A stretch of 64,000 bases of DNA from Theocolax elegans (Eukaryota > Arthropoda > Insecta > Hymenoptera > Cerocephalidae): assembly GCA_026168455.1 (NCBI GenBank), contig CM047426.1, forward strand, positions 51,877,085 to 51,941,084, given 5' to 3'. A program made the translations under genes and the position numbers. Below are positions 43,129 to 54,507 of the stretch, one piece after another. Positions within the stretch are counted from its first letter, which is position 1, and every line of letters starts with the position of its first letter. The notes under the pieces were generated by a model. That model searched no databases. It had not been told where the DNA came from and was given only the letters and a program-made list of their open reading frames with translations.

Positions 43129-44736
43129 TGTCACACTGCACTGGGGATTAGGGTGCAGGTGATGGGGATAATAAAAATAAGGAATATATAAAATAATTTA
43201 ATTTATTATCCGATGCGATTTTTATAAACTAATCTGCTTACATAAGTAATTATCACGGGTGCCAGTCGCGTCCGTTACGCGGGCTCAAGCTCGGCTGAGA
43301 TCGGCTCAGGGAGGGGGCGAATTTAGGAATGCGAAATGCGGCCCACTGTGGATTGCACGGGTGCAATCTATAAATTTTAAGTCACGAATAGTTAGCTAAA
43401 TCGATGCTACTCGTCCGCGACGAGTGTACTGTCGACCGACGGCGTGGCTGCGAAACGCGATCGCGGGTTGAAGCTGCTCGAAGAAGGGGGAGGGGAAAAG
43501 GGGGAAAACCGCGATAACTCGCACACACACAGTACGGAAGCACGGGAATTAAATATAATGAATAAATAAAGGAGGCACAGATAGGAATGCACCAACCTTT
43601 GTTGCTACGCTGCTTGCTCAATTGCTCCGCACAATACAAAATGCACTCTCGATTCACACTCAGATTTTCCACACCAGATCGTACGTCGTGACGCTACGGC
43701 GATCGGAAGAGCTTTGCTCTCCTCGGCGTGGTCGACGCATTGCCCGTGTGCGCGCATGCGTCGCGACGGCCCACTTGCGGTGCGTACGCGGCCTTACTCG
43801 AGTGCGGCTTGAGTAACATGGCCGCCGCATCGTCTCGAAGTGTACACCTCGTCCGTTCCCGCAACAACAATGGTGCCGTTGACGACGACGTAAGCTGCTT
43901 GCCAGGTAATTATAAATTCGTTCCTTATTGTTTGCCCGTCGGCTAATAATCTCGGTGGTTACAGGGCTGCGGGAGGTGTATATCCGCGGCACGTCGATAC
44001 GGGCTCATGCGTTGCCGCGTCCGATATCTCTTTCTCTCTCGCTCTTCTGGAGGCGCACGGCTTGACAGGTGCAACGGCGGGCTCGGGCTGCTTGGACGGA
44101 CACACGGCAATATCCAGGTAAATATCCACTTGGAGGACGGCTTGCTGCTTTATTATTAATCTGTGTGTGTGTGTGAGCACTTATAATGCTCACCTAACCT
44201 CTTCACAAGTCCTCTCCTATACACAATTATTTAAGTAAGTGTGTGCTCCTATCTACTCCCTTATAGTGAACATTACTACATTAACTGGTGCTTACAGGTT
44301 CCCTGGATAATTGCTGGCTGACGGACTTCCTGGATTTATTGGCTTATTCTTCTGGCTCGGTCTTCCTTGGCGTGCTGGGTACGCTGCTACTAGGTTCAGG
44401 ACTTTGGGGCTCGCTGTCAACACCTCAGCATGCTGCTTCATTGGCTCTACGTCAGGCTCCTTCTTAGATTATTTGAAGAGTAATCTATGCTTCACTGAAC
44501 TCCTTCTGTGTCCTGCTCGGCTGCTCCCCTGTGTACCTTTGTTAGTGGGCTAGGTGGTACTATAATGTTAAGGAGCTCGGTTATTGGGATGGTGTTATAA
44601 TTATCATTATAGGCTCTTAGGGAAATTAGGAAAATATAGGTTCGGTTAGGCTTGTATATGTGTGTGTGCTCGTACAGGGAAGGTAAGGTATAGCTATTTG
44701 TCGCTTTAAATGACATGCACTATTTGCATTGTCACA
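43129..44736. mobile_element. Probable solo LTR, 1608 bp
   Basis: Begins TGTCACACTGCAC and ends GCATTGTCACA, flanked by ACCT (43125-43128 and 44737-44740). The flanks joined across one ACCT give CCACTAGACCTAGAGTCACTGG, matching the uninterrupted copy CCACTAGACTGGAGTCACTG at 53.1 kb. GC-rich middle with splice-like signals and many short open frames on both strands, none recognisable. It has no gag or pol, so a solo LTR is the best reading; a non-coding element is the alternative. Orientation not known. Confidence 0.7.
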
Positions 44737-44967
44737 ACCTAGAGTCACTGGGAAGTCTATTGAGACTATATGCAAGCTATTTTATATATCTCTCTATAAT
44801 ATATAAATATTTCGTCGCCGCCGCCGCCGCCGTCGCCGTGTCTAAGAATTCAGGATTCAACATATATATATATATGTTTTATATATATATGTCATATATA
44901 TATATGTTATATATATGTTACATATATATGTCATATATATATGTTATATATATATATGTCATATATA

Positions 44968-44998
44968 TGTGTGTGTGCGTGCGTGCGTGTATGTGTGT

Positions 44999-45093
<95 letters not shown>

Positions 45094-45142
45094 TGTGTGT
45101 GTGTGTGTGTGTGCGCGTGTGCGTGCGTGCGCGCGTGCGCGC

Positions 45143-45213
<71 letters not shown>

Positions 45214-45242
45214 CGTGCGTGCGCGCGTGTCCGTGCGTGAGT
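44968..45242 (+). repeat. (TG)n microsatellite with TGCG interruptions
   Basis: About 270 bp of TG/GTGC, preceded by ATATAT blocks from 44868. The long open frames rich in Cys-Val are simply the dinucleotide read through. Confidence 0.97.
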
Positions 45243-45299
45243 TTGTTTGTTTATGTGTTATGCACTAAAATACATGAAGATTAGCGATTTTATGATGAT

Positions 45300-46543
45300 T
45301 ATGAGGCATAACTTACAACAGCGGTCTTGGCCAATAAGCTAACCACCGCCATTCGAAAGCTCTCGAAAAATGTGATCTTTTAAGCGGTGTTAGATCAAAA
45401 TCGATTGTGGCGTGGTCGCCTTTTTTTGATATTCAATATTTTTGAGTACCCTATCTCTTCGAGATTTTAAAATTAAGAATTGTAACCCAGATAGATAAGT
45501 TCTAAAGATTATTTTGAACCAAAGTTGTTTATAATGTTTTTTCAAAAAAATCAATAGATTTTGAGATAAATGGATTTAAATATAATAATTTTTCTAAAAA
45601 TTTGAAAAATTTCCACTTTTCATGGTCGAATAACTCTTAAGCAAATTATTTTTAAAACCTAAAAATTTTTTTCTATCATCTGGAAGATATTTCCAGCCTG
45701 TTCTCAAATTTTGGAGCGATTTAAAATTTTCATCGTACCACTTGAGGCGAAATAGCCCATATCTATATATATTTTAAATTTGTTTTTTGAAGAATAGATA
45801 ATATATGTATTTTTTCCGTGCGCAAAAAAAAGTTGTGAATATAACTTGAAAGAATGTGTATTAGTTTAATTATTCCTGATAAAACTCATAAAATAAAAAC
45901 GGACCTAAAATTTAATGTAATGTTTTTAAAAAAAATGCACAATTTTTCGAAGATAAAATAAATATTAATCAAGTATAACATATACTTTTCCAAATATCTA
46001 TATGTGAAATATACGATAAGTTAAAAATTATTTACATTAATTATTGCATTTTTTAGATAATTCTATTATAAACAGTAATGGCAAAAGAAAATTCAAATTT
46101 TAACAGTGGCAATATAAAATACGAATTACATTTGAAAAGTTTTTCGAAAATTATTAATTTAGTAGCATTTAATTTAAATATTATTCAAATCAAAATTTAA
46201 AAATTGTATGGATATATAAGTAAGTAGATTACGTATGTTTATATAAAACAATATTTTAAATAAACAAGTATGTATTTATTCGAAACAAAAGGTTATTTAA
46301 GGAATGCCTTTGTTTATAATAATAAAAAATAAATATATGGGCTCTGTAACTAAAGGGAAAAATAAATTGGATATATGGATTAAAACGCAAATTTTGAAAG
46401 AGGGTGCAAATTACGAATTACGGAAGCAATGGAAGAAACAGGTTTTTATTTATATAGTGCTAAAATGTTATAAATAATTCTTTAAAATTAATACAAAAAT
46501 TAATATAATTAAGAAGAAAGTTTTATTACTCTAAAAGTACAAA
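45300..46543 (-). repeat. Dispersed repeat copy, minus orientation
   Basis: Direct repeat of 46800-48130 and inverted relative to 50392-52260. Starts at the right end of the family (CCGCTG.TGTAAGTTATG read reversed) and includes the TTCACGTCAAG block and a CGCACGGAAAAA block. No coding content. Confidence 0.7.
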
Positions 46544-48578
46544 ATATTAATGACATATAGAACTCTTGGCGATGACTTAACTAAATTTAATTTAGGAGGT
46601 AAAGTTCTATTTAGATCCGTTTAAAACAATCTAAAATTTTAATAGGTTTTTACTAAATACTACAATTAAGCATATGCACTTTACTATTTTTGGTAAGTTA
46701 ATTATTATCACATATATATTATATATATATATTACACCGCTGGTGTAATTTATGTCCTAAAATACGTGAAAATTAGTGATTTTATGAGGTTTATGAGGCA
46801 TAACTTACACCAGCGGTTTTGGCCAATAATCTAACCCAAGCCATTCGAAAGCTCGCGAAAAATGTGAACTTTTGAGATGTGTTAGATTAAAGTCAATTGT
46901 GGTGTGGTAGCCTTTTTTTTGATATTCAATATGTCCGGGTGTTCTATTTCTTCGAGATTTTAAAATTAAGAAATGTAACCAGGGTAGATAAGTTCTAAAG
47001 ATTAATTTAAACAAAAGTTGTTTGTAATGTTTTTTCAAAAACACCAACAGATTTTGAGATAAATGGCTTTAAAAATAGAAATTTTTCTAAAAAATTGAAA
47101 AATTTCCATTTTTCATGGTGGAATAACTCTTATGCGAATTATTTTTAAAACCTAAATTTTTTTTGTATGTTCTGGAAGATGTTTCCAGCCTGTTCTCAAA
47201 TTTTGGAGCGATTTAAAATTTTCATCGTACCACTTGACGTGAAATAGCCCATGTATATGTATATATATGTATGTATGTATGTGGGTGTGTGTGCGTGCGG
47301 CGGAAGATTTATATAATATATATATATATATATATTTTAAAATTGTTTTTTCAAGAATACATAATATCTGTATTTTTTCCGTGCGCAAAAAAAAGTTGTG
47401 AACATAACTTGAAAGAATGTGTATTTGTTTACTCATTCTTGATAAAACTCATAAAATTTTTAAACGTATACTCAATAATAATAACGGGTCTAAAATTCAA
47501 TGTAATGCTTTAAATACAAATGCAAAATTGTATGAAGATAAAATAAATATTAATCAAGTATAACATACACTTTTCCAAATATCCATATGATATATACAAT
47601 GGGTTAAAAATTAAATATATTAATTATTGCATTTTTAAGATAATTCTATTACAAACAGTATAAGCAAAAGAAAATTCAAATTTTAACAGTGGCAATATAA
47701 AATACGAATTACATTTGAATAGATTTTCAAAAACTATTAATTTAGGAGCATTTAATTTAAATATTTTTTAAATTAATATTTCAAAATTGTATGGATATAT
47801 AAGTGTGTAGATAATTTATATTTATATAACACAATATTTTAAATAAACAAGTATGTATTTATTAGAAACAGAAGGATATTTAAGAAATGAATTGGTTTAT
47901 AATAATCAAAATAAATATTTGGGCTCTGCATAGTAAAAATAAATTGGATATAATTATGGATTAAAATGCAAATTTTGAAAGAGGGTGCAAATTACGAATC
48001 ACGAGAGAAATGGAAGAAACAGGTTTTTATTTATATAGCGCTAAAATTTTATAAATAATTCTTTAAAACTAATACGAAAATTTATTTATTTAAGAAGAAA
48101 GTTTTATTACTCTAAAAGTACAAAATATTAATGACATAGAACTTTTGGCGATGATCGTTCGTCATTAAATAAATTAATTTTAGGAGGTGAAGTTCTATTT
48201 ATAACCGTTTAAAATAATCCAAAATTTTAATAAGTTGTTAACTAAAATACTACAATTTAGTAAGTATATGTACTTTACTATTTTTGGTAAGTTAATTTTT
48301 CATTAACATTTATAATTATTAAAATATAAATTTAAGTTTTATAAGAATTCATATAATTTAAAATTTACAGTTAACATTTAATATGTCTCTATTATAAAAG
48401 GTTTTTCGTAATTAATTTATTTAAAATAATGTTTAAAGAGAGACATATTAAATGTTAACTGTAAATTTTAAACTATATGAATTCTTATAAAGTTTAAATT
48501 TATATTTTAATAATTATATATTTTAATGAAAAATTAACTTACCAAAAATAGTAAAGTACATTGTAACGGTAACAACGT

Positions 48579-49229
48579 TTGGAATACCAGCGTTTGCTTG
48601 AGTGGAGTGATCGGCTATCACGACTACCTGAGCTTCACAAGAAAGCTTCAGCTAGAGCGAATAAAGCTCAGGATAGGCAAGCCGGTTACTATAATGCCGG
48701 GAGTCGAGCGGCTTCTTTTGAAGTCGGGGACTTGGTATGGAAAAAGAACCGAGTCCTCTCATCCAGCGCACAAGGCGTCTCGGCCAAGTTAGCTCCAAAA
48801 TACGTCGGTCCTTATTTGATCGTCCACAGATACGGCCCAAATACTGTTAAGATCCAGGATACTCAGGGACATGAGGAGAAATGCCATGTCCAGTACCTCA
48901 AACCGTACTTATCGGATGACCATGGCGATGAGTACGGCCAAGAAGACGACATCGAGACCGATCTACCTACGAGGGAAGAGGAACCCGAACGCGACATGGT
49001 TCCTGCGAGCGAAGACGTCTCACGCGGCGAGATGCAAGCGAGCGCCGTTCCACGCGAGGAACGAGATAACGCGAATGTCGTGCCCCCCGTTAAACGAAGT
49101 AGAGGTAGGCCGCGTAAAAACGCGAGGGTCGTCGCCAGACCGCGGGATCGGTCGACGGTAATTCCGACCGCTAGCCACCGCGGGCTAGCCAAACGAGGTA
49201 GAGGCAGATCACAACGGAACTGCAGTTAG
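48579..49229 (+). pseudogene. pol: C-terminal end of Gypsy Pol (integrase tail) with basic extension
   Basis: 216 residues without a true start. ASARANKAQDRQAGYYNAGS, FEVGDLVWKKNRV and LAPKYVGPYLIVHRYGPNTV are the linker and GPY/F-type C-terminal domain of a Gypsy integrase. The last 110 residues are charged and low in complexity, ending in SRGRPRKNARVV (AT-hook-like GRPRK) and GRGRSQRN. The N-terminal domains and catalytic core are deleted, so it cannot act. Confidence 0.85.
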
Positions 49230-49334
49230 TGTCCGGATTTTTGGACTAGGTTTTTTTTTGTTGTACCTGTGTAGCCACTTCCCATCCCAAATTCGTCAGG
49301 GATGCAGAAACCACATCACGGGTATGTGGAATCT

Positions 49335-49344
49335 GGAAGGGGGG
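49335..49344 (+). other. Polypurine tract of the deleted Gypsy element
   Basis: GGAAGGGGGG directly before the LTR start TGTAACGG. Confidence 0.8.
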
Positions 49345-50387
49345 TGTAACGGTAAGGTACTGTTTACCTCACCGTTTGACGAATTCGAGCAACACGAGCG
49401 AACAGTATCATAATGTTCGCATCGGTTCGAGCCGGCGAGATTCGGCTCGTTTCGGTTCGTCGTGGCTACACGGGCGGGATCGACTTCGCGCGCGAAAGAT
49501 TCGCGCACGCACCTCATTAGAGAGGTAAGGGGGAGATTCGCGCGCACTAGATAGAGTGATAGCTACCTTCTTACGCGACAGGTGTGATCCCCCCGCGTCC
49601 CGTGTTCAGCTTCGCCGTGCTGGGATTTACCGTGCGTTTTGTGTGTGTGTTTCGACTGCAGGCCGATCCTGCATTTGCAGTGAGTGGTGCTACACCGTGC
49701 ATCTGCCTGCAGCCACACAACCCCGGTGCACGGGCGAGCGGACAATCCATCCGACACCGCAGCGAGAGTGAGAGAGAGAGAAAGCAACCGATCGGCTGGT
49801 CGTTGTTTACCAACGACTACAGCAGCGTACAAAGTAAGTGGTACCACTTCACGCGATCGTGTTTTTTTATTCGCACTTAATCGTGTTGCTATATACCAGT
49901 CCCGTTGACTGGATATATTATTTTTAGTTCGCGATATTTTCTTCCCCTCTCTCTACAAGTCGGCCGTTTACCGACTTGTAATAAAAGCGTAGACTTCGGC
50001 GACAATTAAATATTTTATTTGTTATTTATCTTTATCTTTATTTCAATAAATTCATATCATTATTAGAATTCAATCCGGTGTTCAATTAATTGAATTTAAC
50101 CACGTACGATTCCTTCCGTAATCCTAAAAGCTCGTATATTTCTGGTTGACAAGTGCTCGACGCGATATCCCTGTTTCGCGGTCAATTTCAGATTTGAATT
50201 TTACCTGGTTGTTATCTGAAACAGTAACTCGGTTTCAGACTAACATTTAACAGATTTGGTAGAACGGACAGGTAACCGTCGCCGCATCGCGGGAAAAATA
50301 TGTTTATTTAAATACGGTAAGTTTAACCGTACCGCTGAGCAGCCGCGATATTAAAATAAACATCCGTGCGGCAACCAAACTGTTACA
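49345..50387 (+). repeat. 3' LTR of the deleted Gypsy element
   Basis: 1043 bp, TGTAACGGTAAGG...AACTGTTACA. GC-rich first half and AT-rich second half. It is unrelated in sequence to the 12.7-kb element's LTR. Short frames on both strands are not supported as genes. Confidence 0.85.
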
Positions 50388-52510
50388 ACATATACTTACT
50401 AAATTGTAGTATTTTACTTAACAACTTATTAAAATTTTGGATTATTTGAAACGGTTATTAATAGAACTTCACCTCCTAAAATTAATTTATTTAATGACGA
50501 ACGATCATCGCCAAAAGTTCTATGTCATTAATATTTTGTACTTTTAGAGTAATAAAACTTCCTTCGTAATTATATTAATTTTTGTATTAGTTTTAAAGAA
50601 TTATTTATAAAATTTTAGCGCTATATAAATAAAAACCTGTTTCTTCCATTTCTTTCGTGATTCGTAATTTGCACCCTCTTTCAAAATTTGCATTTTAAAC
50701 CATAATTATATCCAATTTATTTTTACTATGCAGAGCCCAAATATTTATTTTGATTATTATAAACAAATTCATTTCTTAAATATCCTTCTGTTTCTAATAA
50801 ATACATACTTGTTTGTTTAAAATATTGTGTTATATAAATATAAATTATCTACACACTTATATATCCATACAATTTTGAAATATTAATTTAAAAAATATTT
50901 AAATTAAATGCTCCTAAATTAATAGTTTTTGAAAATCTATTCAAATGTAATTCGTATTTTATATTGCCACTGTTAAAATTTGAATTTTCTTTTGCTTATA
51001 CTGTTTATAATAGAATTATCTTAAAAATGCAATAATTAATATATTTAATTTTTAACCCATTGTATATATCATATGGATATTTGGAAAAGTGTATGTTATA
51101 CTTGATTAATATTTATTTCATCTTCATACAATTTTGCATTTGTATTTAAAGCATTACATTGAATTTTAGACCCGTTATTATTATTGAGTATACGTTTAAA
51201 AATTTTATGAGTTTTATCAAGAATGAGTAAACAAATACACATTCTTTCAAGTTATGTTCACAACTTTTTTTTGCGCACGGAAAAAATACAGATATTATGT
51301 ATTCTTGAAAAAACAATTTTAAAATATATATATATATATTATAAATCTTCCGCCGCACGCACACACACCCACATACATACATACATATATATACATATAC
51401 GTGGGCTATTTCACGTCAAGTGGTACGATGAAAATTTTAAATCGCTCCAAAATTTGAGAACAGGCTGGAAACATCTTCCAGAACATACAAAAAAAATTTA
51501 GGTTTTAAAAATAATTTGCATAAGAGTTATTCAACCATGAAAAGTGGAAATTTTTCAATTTTTTAGAAAAATTTCTATTTTTAAAGCCATTTATCTCAAA
51601 ATCTGTTGATGTTTTTGAATAAACATTACAAAAAACTTTTGTTTAAATTAATCTTTAGAACTTATCTATCCTGGTTACATTTCTTGATTTTAAAATCTCG
51701 AAGAGATAGAACACTCGGACATATTGAATATCAAAAAAAAGGCTACCACACCACAATCGACTTTAATCTAACACATCTCAAAAGTTCACATTTTTCGCGA
51801 GCTTCACGTCAAGTGGTACGATGAAAATTTTAATCGCCTCCAAAATTTGAGAACAGGCTGGAAACATCGTCCAGAACATCACACAAAAAAATATTTAGGT
51901 TTTCAAATAATTTTGCATCAGAGTTATTCAACCATGAAAAGTGGAATTTTTCAATTTTTTAGAAAAATTTCTATTTTTTAAAGCCCATTTATCTCAAAAT
52001 CTGTTGATGTTTTTGAATAAACATTACAAAAACTTTTGTTAAATTAATCTTTAGAACTTATCTATCCTGGTTACATTTCTTGATTTTAAAACTCGAAGAG
52101 ATAGAACACTCGGACATATTGAATATCAAAAAAAAGGCTACCACACCACAATCGACTTTAATCTAACACATCTCAAAAGTTCACATTTTTCGCGAGCTTT
52201 CGAATGGCTTGGGTTAGATTATTGGCCAAAACCGCTGGTGTAAGTTATGCCTCATAAACCTCATAAAATCACTAATTTTCACGTATTTTAGGACATAAAT
52301 TACACCAGCGGTGTAATATATATATATATAATATATATGTGTTAATGAAAAATTGACTTACCAAAAATAGTAAAGTGCATATACTTAATTGTAGTATTTA
52401 GTAAAAACCTATTAAAATTTTAGATTGTTTTAAACGGATCTAAATAGAACTTTACCTCCTAAATTTAATTTAGTTAAGTCATCGCCAAGAGTACTATATG
52501 TCATTAATAT

Positions 52511-52920
52511 TTAAAGGCTACCACACCATAATCAATTTTAATCTAACACCTCTCAAAAGTTCACATTTTTCGCGAGCTTTCGAATGGCTTGGGTTAGCTT
52601 ATTGGCCAACGGATCTAAATAGAACTATTACCTCCTAAAGTTAATTTAGTTAAGTCATCGCCAAGAGTACTATATGTCATTAATATTTAAAGGCTACCAC
52701 ACCATAATCAATTTTAATCTAACACCTCTCAAAAGTTCACATTTTTCGCGAGCTTTCGAATGCTTGGGTTAGCTTATTGGCCAAGACCGCTGTTGTAAGT
52801 TATGCCTCATAAACCTCATAAAAATCACTAATTTTCACGTATTTTAGGACATAACTTACACCAAAGGTGTAATATATATAATATATATATATATATGTGG
52901 TAATGAACAATTAACTTACC
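52511..52920 (+). repeat. Tandem fragments of the dispersed repeat family
   Basis: Two direct copies about 176 bp apart (AAGGCTACCACACC near 52514 and 52690) joining the TAACACCTCTCAAAAG block to the GGATCTAAATAGAACT block, then the ACACCA..GGTGTAAT end near 52857-52873. Confidence 0.75.
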
Positions 52921-53004
52921 AAAAATAGTAAAGTGCATATACTTAATTGTAGTATTTAATAAAAACCTATTAAAATTTTAGATTACTTTAAACGGATCTA
53001 AATT

Positions 53005-53147
53005 ACTTTACTCGAGTAATATAATAATATTGTACTATTTATTTCCAATCACTGAAGCTGTAGTGAATTTCACCATATTTAAACAATTCTTAGTTTATAT
53101 CCACTAGACTGGAGTCACTGGGAAGTCTATTGAGACTATACGCAAGC

Positions 53148-53178
<31 letters not shown>

Positions 53179-53700
53179 AATATAAAGTTTCTATTTTACT
53201 TCATGATGAATATATCATCTCAAGATACTATGGGTCAAACAAATAAAAGAAAAACAAACCTATTGATAAGAATTCAACACTTCATAGCTTGTGTATAATC
53301 TGAATGGACTTCACAGTTACTCGAGTAATATATAATAATAATATTGTACTATTTATTTCCAATCACTGAAGCTGTAGTGAATTTCACCATTTTTAAACAA
53401 TTTTTAATTTATATCCACTAGACTGGAGTCACTGGGAAGTGTCTATTGACATTATACGCAAACTATCTTATATATATAAAGTTTCTATTTCACTTCATGA
53501 ATATATGCTCTGGAGAGACTTTCTGGCAAATAACTAAAACTAAAACAAACCAATTGTTAACAATTAATCACATAATAGCTTGCATATAATCTGAATGGAC
53601 TTTCCAGTTACTTGAGTAATATAATAATTGTACTGTTCATTTCCAATCACTGGAGCTGTAGTGAATTTCACCATGTTTAAACAAAGTCTTGTAACATGTA
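53005..53700 (+). repeat. Tandem repeat, ~300-bp unit, about 2.3 copies
   Basis: Starts of units TTACTCGAGTAATATA at about 53010 and 53319, then TTACTTGAGTAATATA at about 53607. Each has CCAATCACT..AGCTGTAGTGAATTTC and TATATCCACTAGACTGGAGT. A further single copy at 42435-42530 carries the ribozyme element and solo LTR insertions. Confidence 0.8.
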
Positions 53701-53799
53701 TGCCCTATCTACATAACTTTTGGTTTTATAGGTTTCTTCATAAAAGATATTAACAAATTCTGGATGTCCAACGTACCAAAATTTTAATTTACACATTTG

Positions 53800-54070
53800 T
53801 GGACTTTGTGTGACTTTGACTGCAATGTGCAAAGCATTGTATGGACAACCTTCCTACGATTATAAAAAATTAAAAAAATTAATTTTTAATCAGAATATAG
53901 AAAATTTAAATTAATAAAAAATTTGTCGCAATAAATGAATCTGGAAACTGTGACTGCAATGTGCAATGCATTGTATCGACAACCTTCCTATGATTATAAA
54001 AAATTAAAAAAATTAATTTTTAATCAGAAAATTTAAATTAATAAAAAATTTGTCACAATAAATGAATGTT
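53800..54070 (+). repeat. Tandem duplication, ~130 bp
   Basis: ACTGCAATGTGCAA.GCATTGTAT followed by ACAACCTTCCTA.GATTATAA occurs at 53819 and again at about 53953, continuing through AATAAAAAATTTGTC.CAATAAATGAAT. Confidence 0.8.
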
Positions 54071-54507
54071 GAATACTATATACTTTGATATAAAACTATA
54101 ACCAAATCAAATGCATGTCAACAGAGAGTACTGAGCTGACAGTAGCACTATAATATAACGCTCTCTCGCTGCCACATCTAAACTAAATGTCCTGCCAATC
54201 GTTGAGAGCTCTGTACGCGTTCTTCGACCGGCTGGCGCGCAACGCTGTCTTTCTATCTCACACATCTCCCATATCGCTATCTCTTTTCGCTTTATATAGA
54301 CATATATACACATAGGGAGACTAAAAAAGGGAAGAAGCAAAAATTGAGAAAAGGAATTCAGCAAGCAATATCTTTGGCATCGATTTTCTTGATTATGCGT
54401 GAATGAATTCGGACAAAACTTGTTGTACAGTGAGGGTTAGCAACAAGGAAAGTAATGCGTGGCCAATAGCACAAAATAAATAAGTAATATTGAAGTGGTT
54501 AAAAAGT

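Larger units (their letters stand above)
48562..50387 (+). mobile_element. Internally deleted Gypsy element inside the palindrome
   Basis: Flanked by ACAT (48558-48561 and 50388-50391). The first 10 bases TGTAACGGTA equal the start of the LTR at 49345, after which sequence jumps straight into the end of pol. So the 5' LTR, gag and most of pol are gone. The 3' portion and a full LTR remain. The target reads AAAATAGTAAAGT/ACAT/ATACTTACTAAATTG, as in the intact repeat copies. Confidence 0.85.
46544..52510. repeat. Giant imperfect palindrome, centre near 48425
   Basis: Left arm 46544-48408 matches the reverse complement of right arm 48441-52510 once the 1826-bp Gypsy insert with its 4-bp duplication and a roughly 390-bp tandem copy (51413-51804 against 51805-52200) are taken out of the right arm. 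The innermost hairpin is 48286-48408 against 48441-48558 with a loop of about 32 bp. Inside each arm are the GGGCTATTTCACGTCAAG block and a short ACACCAGCGGTGTAAT palindrome. Open frames within (47152-47513, 51146-51501) mirror each other and are not genes. Confidence 0.75.

Noticed and set aside
43382..44716. Multiple short frames in the GC-rich 43-44 kb block
   Set aside because: None shows a family motif, and the block lies inside a firmly bounded TG...CA insertion.
44715..45284. Long Cys/Val-rich open frames
   Set aside because: They only read the TG and AT microsatellites.
49345..50387. Possible promoter/gene block with CpG-rich sequence and short frames on both strands
   Set aside because: The TG...CA ends, polypurine tract and ACAT duplication identify it as an LTR.
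47152..51501. Mirror-image frames at 47152-47513 and 51146-51501
   Set aside because: They are the two arms of the palindrome and read low-complexity AT and GTGTGT sequence.
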